From Patellaria atrata CBS 101060 (lineage: Eukaryota; Ascomycota; Dothideomycetes; Patellariales; Patellariaceae), in NCBI GenBank assembly GCA_010093705.1, contig MU006090.1, forward strand, positions 2,228,308-2,292,307: a stretch of DNA of 64,000 nt, given 5' to 3'. The notes under the pieces were generated by a model. The model did not search any database and was not told where the DNA came from. It saw only the letters and a list, made by a program, of their open reading frames with translations. Position numbers and translations under genes: made by a program. Numbering within the stretch: position 1 is the stretch's first letter; every line of letters begins with the position of its first letter. This document shows positions 56,827 through 64,000 of the stretch, one piece after another.

Positions 56827-59800
56827 ATGTCTCCGCTGTTCGCGCCCACCCTATTCAAACAAACTCGCCTAAGTCCATCACCGGCGTCTACGAAGTCGAT
56901 CGTCCACATTACCTTTCCTCCGCATGCCACAACCAACTTGTCTGTCACGAAAGCCGCGCATAAACATGAAATCATAAACAACGATCCTGTGGATTTGGAT
57001 GAGGAGGAATTTGCAAAATGGCACCTGGCTACGGAATCCAATGTCCATTTTAGTCGCCGCAATGGGTATCCGCGCATGTTTTTGTGGAGGATTCTAGACG
57101 ATAGACGAGTCCTAGAAGTTCAATGTGCAGATTTGGTAGCCCCACATGATGAGAAAGCTATTGCTACTCTTACGTTGCGGTTTACTTTTCCGAAGCGTAT
57201 ATACCCGTTTGGCGTCAGCTTTGCGGAACCGAAGAGGGGTCTGGTTGTAATCTACGTATTGACGGAAAAAGGCCAGCTTTATACGTTAAACCTAGGAAAA
57301 GAGGCTTTTGTGCGTCCAGGCTCCAGCGAGGGAACAGATTGGTGGGACGTCTGGTATTACTCGTCCCTTTCCTTCAAGCAGCCGTATCGGTTGTTTGCTG
57401 CAAAAGAAGCCGAATTATGGATCAGTCTAACTGAGGGTTCACTTGTAAGATTACAGAGGAAAGGTGGAGAACATGGTAAAGGTAAGTGTGCAGCTTGTTA
57501 ATAGGGACGTTTAACATAATAGCGCTAACTGATAAAGCCTTGGGTTGGGACACCCTGAATTTTGGAAACTCTACAAGAAAGGGTTACATATTCTGGGCGA
57601 GCAACAAGCAGTCTTTGAAGTTCCGGGATCATGAAATCGATACTTCTTCTGTAGCGGATGTTGCATTTTCTCCTGACGGTAAAACTCTATGGACGGTATC
57701 TCTAGACCATACGCTTAAATCACGGAACTTAGAGACAAGAGCGATCGGATTACACATGGATCTCTTCGGTGATGGGAACGAGAGCCAGCAGAAAGGACTA
57801 CAGCATCTTATTGGACCCGAACAGCCGAAACTCATGCAAATTGTGCAAGTTCCAGGGAGTGCGATGGGATCACAGTACTATGTTGTTGTCTATTCGCCGT
57901 TGAAGCATCAATTTAAGTTCTGGCAGGTGACGGACGCCGATGACCCTATTTCTGGAATCACTGAACTTCAGCCTAATGTTTCTTTTGTGCCTCCAATGGA
58001 CGAGCTCATGGATACAACTGTGTGGAATTTGGAAGAATTCCACCTCACTTTAAAACACTCGTTCATGGAAATGGAGTTGTGGATAAGGGTGCGATCAGGA
58101 CCGAATTGTAGGATCTTCGGTCTCAGATTTGACCTCTCTGATACCGCAAAGTTGCTCAAATTGATTTGGAGGAACAACTGGCTCAGTGTTGACCAGGGAA
58201 ATAACACCATAGATGCATTAGAAGCGCATCCTACTTATCCCGGCGAAACAGACCAATATAACTCGGAAATGCACAGACTTTCAGCATCTGAACTGTGGTT
58301 GGACTTTCTCTTTTATCCCGGACGATTTACCATAGCTACTTTGGAAACCTCTCTGGTTGTCTACCGAAGAAGCGTAGAGTCCGTCTTGAATGGTGCTCAG
58401 AGTAGCTCAGGCAATCTTCCGCTGAAAGAGAGGTTGGTCAACGCTATTCAAACCAAAGCTCAGGCAGGTCGGACACATACTGGAGAGATAGATCACGACC
58501 GCCTTGATCTGGATATCTCATCACAATGGCATGTATACTATGGTATAGTAAGGGATCTGCACATACGACGCGCCGAGCCACTGGCTTTGGCCTATGACGA
58601 ACAAGAAGAGCTCCCTGTGGTTCTAGAAGCAGACTCCATCACTCTTGTCAGAACGTCTAGTGAAGTCGAACTTCTGGTTGACAATGTGGAGGAGCTCATC
58701 TCACAAGAAGAACTTCCAGCAAGCCATCCGCTAATCAGAGCTTTACAAGATAACTCATCAATAGACGTTGCGGCTTTATTCCATGCGGCGTCATGTTTTC
58801 GAAAGTCCCTACCTAAAGGGTTTGGATTTACTCTTTCTCAAGCTATTAATGCCGAGATACTGCAGAATCCCCTTTTCTCCATCTCTGAACGCATTCAAAC
58901 TTTTGATGACAGAAGCAACCTATGCATTTCAGTCACAGATGACGATTTCAATAAACTCAGTACCGCTATTGACAATATGGGAGGCTTTCAATCCCTTGAC
59001 AACGACATATTATTTGGTGCGATTATGCGGTTAGGTGCAAAACAGCAGGGTCGCCACCAGACTATAAACATTCCCGTAAGATTTGGCCGGACGGCGCTAA
59101 TCTGCGGAGCACAGGAGACAGTAGAACTCAGCAGACAGGTTCTAAGGGACCTTCTTGTCCTTGTTGTATTTCTAGCTCTCGAGATAGAACCTGCGGAACT
59201 CTCGGCAGGATTTGACGCTGCAGAGCTCTTCACCGAATTATTAGACGTTCTCAAAGGGTACGAAATGATCTGGTGGATGACTTCTCGTTCTCGGAGGGAG
59301 ACTGCGGGACACACACTGCCCAAATTAGCGGTAGATGGAAAGACCGATACAGTGATGACTGTGGAGGACGTATCAGTAACGCAGACATTAGTCTCAACTT
59401 CCTCATCCTATTCTTCATCTCACCTTATAGGAACATTGACGATTGCCGAAGATCTTTTTCTGGGAGATTTCGACAACTTGATGACACCCTCAGACATGGC
59501 CTTTCCAGCTTTATTGACCTATTGGATTCGTGCTTGGACTTTCCAACCGCTTTTGCATTCGCGTGAAGCTTTTGGACAATTAGTACTAGGAGATCTAATA
59601 AAGAACGAGAACTGGGATGCGGCAGAGCAATGGATATCCTATGCCGTTGATACGCCATGGACAACCTACTTGAGAGCTCGAGTAGATCTGGGAAGAGGAA
59701 GGTTGGAGTTGGCAGCAAGGAATTTCAGGAGAGCGGGTTTTGGGTTAGGTAAGCAATCCTTTAGGCGTGATTTTCGTATCCAAGATTGAACGTGAGCTGA

Positions 59801-60768
59801 TAGCTATCTTAGCAATAGGGTTCTTTGATTTGAATGACGCCGATATTCCTGGCTTGTTACATCCGGATGAGCACGTCCATTTCTCCGGTGGCATGGCCAG
59901 CTATTTTCAACATATTATCGCTTTATTTGAACGTTTACGAGCACATGCTTACGTGATTGACTTTGCAAACATGGCTCTAGAGAATATTGGAAGTTATGGA
60001 TCTGGTTCGCACGAAGAGGTATCAACCTTTCTAGTTCGCTAAACCCTTAGATGAATCTGCATGACTAATATAAGAATCCAGAACACCAAGACGGACCTGC
60101 TATCGCGCCTATTTACCGCCTTGATATACACGGAGCGCTTTGAAGAAGCGTATGCGACTCTTTGCCGATTCACCAACTCCGCACTCCGCTACAGCTCACT
60201 CCGAACCTTAATCTCATCCATCTGTACTTCTCAGCTAGACTCATCTTTACTGCTTCGACTTCCCCTAGGTACCCTCCACCAAGATGTGGACGTCACACTT
60301 CTCTCGCTCGCTCGCAAAGCATCTAGTCCTATAGCGACCGGCCCCGATTACTATAAGATCCTTTATGCTTACCGGATCTCTCGCAACGACTTTCGGGGCG
60401 CGGCAAGCTGTCTGTGGGAGCGCTTAGGAGCTCTAAAAGCTAGTAAAGGCGGGGGTGCTATGGTCTTGTTGGATGAGAGCATCACTGACGGGTATATTCT
60501 GGTTATCAATACGCTTCGTTGTGTAGATCCTACACAAGCATGGATTCTTGCGGATCCACTCAGCGAAACACAGCAGCATACGACATTAGGAAGTGTAGCT
60601 AGAAAGATTGACTTGTCGCTGCTAGGCAAGGTGAAGAAGGAAGAGAGAAGGAAAGTGGTCACGCTAGAAGATGTGCAGAATGAGCTAGCCCGTCAGTTGG
60701 ATCAGAGGAGTGGTGTTGAGAGAGGCAGGTTCGCGTTCGTCAGTGGAGAAGATGAGATGGTGGGTTGA
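56827..60768 (+). CDS. NUP120: Nup120/Nup160 nucleoporin
   Basis: Scaffold subunit of the Y-shaped (Nup84/Nup107) nuclear pore complex. Exons 56827-57481, 57538-59748, 59813-60018 and 60082-60768 give 1252 aa, as expected for the family. The N-terminal half is a beta-propeller (FPKRIYPFGVSFAEPKRGLV; LTEGSLVRLQRKG; DVAFSPDGKTLWTVSLDHTL; KSRNLETRAIG). The C-terminal half is alpha-helical (ERIQTFDDRSNLCISV; AEQWISYAVDTPWTTYLRAR; ALLTYWIRAWTFQPLL; GMASYFQHIIALFERLRAH; TDLLSRLFTALIYTERFEEA; DYYKILYAYRISRNDFRGAA). The ATG at 56827 starts MSPLFAPTLFKQTRL; an upstream in-frame TTG is ignored. At intron 3 an AATCCAG acceptor at 60081 was chosen over AAG at 60074 because only it keeps the NTKTDLLSRL frame. 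No frame damage seen. Confidence 0.88.
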
Positions 60769-62180
60769 AAGAATAAGTTGAGTGAAGAATAGGCATATCA
60801 ATGAACTCAGTAAGTAAAGATTTATGGAGAGTGCACCTAAAATGACTACATTTGATGACACCGCTCTGCTCTCCGCTTTACCGGTTTCACTCGACCGTGA
60901 CGATTATCAATATACGTTACCAACCTTTATCCCCTTCTAGGTTGATATGAAGAACGAAACGACGCGAGGATAATAGAAAACATCTGTTCACTTCTCTCCC
61001 TTAAAGTTCTTAGTGGGATACAGTAAATCTTTTTGTACTGTAAACTTATCAGTGCATTCTACAATCTGAGTGTCGTAATTTTTCAAGGTATACATGGTTC
61101 AGGCAATCGTACGCGCTTACAAAAGTTTATGTAGTCAGTTAGTTATGTACATCGATAGGAATTCGCTCAGGCGTTACTACTCGATAGACCTACGTACGTC
61201 CTAGTTCAACATATGTAGTGAAGTCGGACGAATTGTCGAGCTACTGTAGAGCTATAGCAAGCTGGGAGTCGCTCATTGAGATACGCCTACTATAATTCTA
61301 TATATTTGATAGTTGAGGATCTCCTTGTCCTCTTTCCATAGGAAGGTGTTATGAAGTGTTCAATGCAACCATTTCCTGCGGAGCAAGTCCAGTGTTCTTC
61401 AGCCCACTTTTCGAAACGTTTAAGTTGGCCGTTCGTGTGGTATCCCTTTCCTATCCTCGAGTTGCAGGAGGTGAACGCGCTCAAGGAGCGTACCTAAGTT
61501 AATATTAAATTCAAGTGGATCGTGATGTCACTTAGTTTTAATACTATCAATACGCTGACATGAAGCTGAGGTGGACGCAAAATTGGAAGGACAAAAGAAG
61601 CAAGAATGTCGGAGTGGGCTAAATGGTTAATCGAAAAACTGATTATAGTGTACTGTATTCCATTCGCTTATTGCACTCCATGTATTGATCCCGTAATAAA
61701 ACTTAATGTTGATTAATCTCCTTGATCATGTATTTCAAAATGTTTGCATGGTATGTATAGAGCTAAGTTAGCGCACGGATTCAGTCATTTATATGTGATT
61801 TCTGTTAGATCTGCACCCATCTCCTGTATACTTGCTCTAAACATATGAGCACTGTCGCAACTTGGAGATAACAATGATTGAGTATACTGTTCTAGCATAT
61901 CATTGTTGATGTCTTTTTGTACAGAATTGTTTGGCTCATACGTGAAAGGAGAACGGAGAACTTCAAGAGCACCCCAACAATAAACCAAGAAGGAATACGG
62001 GCTAGGGACTTGTATAGCTTGTAGTCACTTGTACAATAAGTACGTTACGTTCAACGAAACAAAACGAAGCATAGAAACGGAAACTTGTAATCAATCACCA
62101 TTGCCGCAACCTAACGACGAAGATGGAACTCTTTCGTACATACAATTCATGGTCACACGCAATAGCGACGTGTTGTTATA
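60769..62180. other. AT-rich convergent intergenic region
   Basis: 1.4 kb between convergent genes. Two short minus-strand open frames (61290-61484, 61785-61988) show no signal peptide or known motif and are not called. GTACTGTA and TACAGTA motifs recur near 61.02 kb. Confidence 0.5.
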
Positions 62181-63131
62181 TTAGGCCATAAAGGTCCTCC
62201 TAAAAACCGTCCCATTTCCTCCTCCTGGCCTAGAGAAGCAGTCGCCCGTTGTACATCTTAGATCGAACCAGGCCATAACGATGCTCTCTTGATTTGGGAT
62301 ATTGTGCGGGACACCCGCGGCACTATACGCTTGGAATCTGTCCTCCCCGTACACATACTTGGTCCATCCCTGTAAAGGTGTGTTCTGGGTGGTGGAAGTT
62401 GGGAGTTCACTTAACCCGAGAACGGCGGTCCACTGTTTCACAGCTTCTTTGTAGTTGGTGTAATTGATAATTTCGTCGCGGGTACCATGGAGAATCTGCA
62501 TTTTAGGTCTCCAACCAGTGTATGAAGGATAAGCTGTCTTAACCATTGCAGCCCAATCCTCCCTAGACTTCGTGATCCTTCCCTCGGCACAGTCGGCGTT
62601 CCAATAGTTGAAACTGGGTCCTGAGTAGCATCCGAAAGGAACACCGGCGAAGGCGCTACCGGCGGCAAATACGTCAGGATATGCTCCGATCAGGACATTC
62701 GTCATCATCGCCCCTGAACTGATGCCTGAGACAAAAACGCGGTTCGGGTCACCGTTGTATTTATCGAGCGTATACCGGACCATGCTGACGATGCCCAAGG
62801 AGTCACCACCTCCATTATGTGTGAGGGTTTGCTTCGAGGATACATCCCAACATTTATCTTCTTGATTAGGCGAATCGGGATAAATCACGATGAAGCCATA
62901 GGTGTTTGCCAAATTCGAATATTGGGAGCCTGAATATGCGGCTTGAGCAGAACCGTGACACCAGTGAGGAAACAGGAGGATTGGAGGCTTCATTGCTAAT
63001 TTATCAGGAACGTATATATACATAGAGACATTAGTAGGATTTTCTCCGAAGTTTGTCACTTGTCGCAGCGAGGCAGCAATTGCGACAGCAGATAGCGTTG
63101 CAACCAAAAGAATTATTGCACGAACGAACAT
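62181..63131 (-). CDS. Secreted carbohydrate esterase family 1 (acetylxylan/feruloyl esterase, PHB depolymerase-like)
   Basis: Extracellular alpha/beta hydrolase expected to remove acetyl or feruloyl groups from plant xylan. Single exon, 316 aa. The signal peptide is followed by ASLRQVTNFGENPTNVSMYI. Family blocks are LFPHWCHGSAQAAYSGSQYS, NTYGFIVIYPDSPNQEDKCW, DVSSKQTLTHNGGGDSLGIV, the nucleophile elbow VSGISSGAMMTNV (Ser in GISSG), FAAGSAFAGVPFGCY, LHGTRDEIINYTN with the likely acid Asp, and GVPHNIPNQE with the likely catalytic His. The C-terminus has a Cys pair (CTTGDCFSRPGGG) and no CBM1 module or linker. Acetylxylan and feruloyl esterases cannot be told apart from this sequence alone. 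Confidence 0.9.
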   Translation of the reverse strand: MFVRAIILLVATLSAVAIAASLRQVTNFGENPTNVSMYIYVPDKLAMKPPILLFPHWCHGSAQAAYSGSQYSNLANTYGFIVIYPDSPNQEDKCWDVSSKQTLTHNGGGDSLGIVSMVRYTLDKYNGDPNRVFVSGISSGAMMTNVLIGAYPDVFAAGSAFAGVPFGCYSGPSFNYWNADCAEGRITKSREDWAAMVKTAYPSYTGWRPKMQILHGTRDEIINYTNYKEAVKQWTAVLGLSELPTSTTQNTPLQGWTKYVYGEDRFQAYSAAGVPHNIPNQESIVMAWFDLRCTTGDCFSRPGGGNGTVFRRTFMA

Positions 63132-63917
63132 GATGCCAGAGGTGGTAGATCCGAATGTTGATCAAAGAAAATGAAAGAGAGGAACTGACCAAAGAGAAGC
63201 TAAACAAATCTTATATATACTTACTGACCTACTCTGGATTCTGTTAATAGACATTATAAATGCAACAACAAAAGTACGGAGCACACACTCCGTATATTTA
63301 AATAAGTTTCAAAGCATGTAAATCGCTAGCTAAAAGGATAAAGGGGAAGACTTTGATCAATCCCTGGGTTTTAAATATCGGTATAGATTAATTATACCGG
63401 CCCGCTCCTCCCAGAGAGTTTGATTTTGACTTTTGAGAATTTCATCCATTACTCCATGGAATAAGTAAATGGACAGCTTTGAATGACCGAGAATCTATAT
63501 AGAATATACGGTGGAATACAAAGGCAAGTCTCTGAACTTGTACAGGATCTAAATCCCTTTCATTGTGCTATGTGAGAAAGATCAATTTATCGAAGAGGAA
63601 GAGAGGAAGATGGAATGGAGAGATTCAAACACAGTGTTCGAGTTTTGGACTTCATGTGCGCTTTCGATATCAATTGGAGAATCAGAAACAACTTGTAGTA
63701 GGGGACAGTGAGTACAAGGTTTCAAGAGGGAAGTACCGTATATGGGTTTACATTTGGTGATGAGAAAAATTGACCATCACGTGTTCGCTTGGGCGTACAT
63801 TCCTTCCGCTCCTCCGGGCTACCGTAGCCAAAAAAGATGATCATTTCGAACTCTGACTCAACTACATCCGTATAACGTGCGTTTACACTCACAGCTGCTG
63901 CTCTTGTCATAGGAAAA
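63132..63917. other. Divergent intergenic region
   Basis: Promoters of the CE1 gene and the gene running off the right edge. No other gene seen. Confidence 0.5.
63211..63219 (-). promoter_or_regulatory. TATA box of the CE1 esterase gene
   Basis: TATATATAA on the minus strand, about 80 nt upstream of the ATG, in AT-rich sequence. Confidence 0.4.
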
Positions 63918-64000
63918 ATGTCTGTGGATGTACCACGCGTGATGGTCTCTATCACACCCCTCCTCAAACGGCTGTGGCCTTCTCCAGCATCTGAAAATGT
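63918..64000 (+). CDS. N-terminus of a gene cut by the window edge, possibly anthranilate phosphoribosyltransferase
   Basis: ATG at 63918 in an AAAAATGTC context opens a frame that stays open to the edge: MSVDVPRVMVSITPLL, then KRLWPSPASENV. The VSITPLLKRLWP phrase resembles the start of fungal anthranilate phosphoribosyltransferases (Trp4/TrpD, tryptophan synthesis). Only 27 codons are visible, so this is a guess. Confidence 0.35.
   Translation, partial: MSVDVPRVMVSITPLLKRLWPSPASEN

Noticed and set aside
530-63131. Biosynthetic or CAZyme gene cluster made of laccase, AA12 and CE1
   Set aside because: The three genes are 20-40 kb apart with housekeeping genes between; no backbone synthase, transporter or pathway regulator is present.
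1-64000. CRISPR arrays, retroelements, capsid- or polymerase-bearing virus copies
   Set aside because: No spaced direct repeats, reverse transcriptase, integrase, LTR pairs or capsid-like proteins were recognised on either strand.

Overview
This window reads as nuclear DNA of a filamentous ascomycete (Pezizomycotina). Genes carry many short introns (mostly 46-80 nt) with GT-AG ends and visible CTAAC-like branch sites. Several families are typical of that group: an asco-laccase ending in DSGI, a DUF3824 protein, a Whi2-like BTB protein, and a small MPIRNPF-type protein. The style of the F-box protein and of the intergenic sequence suggests Leotiomycetes, but that is only an inference. No prokaryotic, organellar or viral segment is evident.

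Layout. 0.5-2.3 kb: secreted laccase (-). 2.3-5.7 kb: gene-poor. 5.7-6.8 kb: decayed aldo/keto reductase (-). 7.5-10.3 kb: MAK21/NOC1 (+). 11.6-12.4 kb: thioesterase-fold protein (+). 13.0-14.3 kb: putative mitochondrial membrane protein (-), divergent from a verprolin-like actin regulator at 14.6-16.2 kb (+). 17.3-19.0 kb: F-box protein (-). 20.1-21.8 kb: secreted, apparently GPI-anchored AA12-type quinoprotein (-). 23.0-26.4 kb: large Ser-rich cytokinesis-type protein (-). 26.7-29.5 kb: gene-free with tandem repeats. 29.5-32.0 kb: GCN20 (+). 32.4-34.3 kb: Whi2-like protein (+). 35.1-36.7 kb: S-adenosylhomocysteinase (+). 38.1-41.0 kb: SLD3 (-), rebuilt from four exons. 41.6-43.3 kb: DUF3824 protein (-). 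44.5-46.2 kb: broken coiled-coil locus (-). 47.4-49.6 kb: PUF6 (-). 50.1-51.0 kb: small basic protein (-). 52.9-54.4 kb: membrane-anchored Ser-rich protein (+). 55.0-56.4 kb: RAD51 (+). 56.8-60.8 kb: NUP120/Nup160 (+). 62.2-63.1 kb: secreted CE1 esterase (-). 63.9 kb to the edge: start of a further gene (+).

Most genes are housekeeping: 60S ribosome biogenesis (MAK21, PUF6), translation control (GCN20), the methyl cycle (SAH1), replication initiation and recombination (SLD3, RAD51), the nuclear pore (NUP120), actin and cytokinesis. Three dispersed secreted enzymes (laccase, AA12, CE1) fit plant-biomass attack. They are not a cluster.

No clear new system is visible. The points most worth a second look are: the intergenic GTAAGGTA/TACAGTAC motif family, often arranged as hairpins and once as a 55-nt array; the aldo/keto reductase whose nonsense codons look RIP-like; the broken coiled-coil locus; the long open frame ahead of any ATG in the Whi2-like gene; and several exon structures that simple ORF calling would miss. 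Exon coordinates were read by eye from splice signals and reading-frame continuity.
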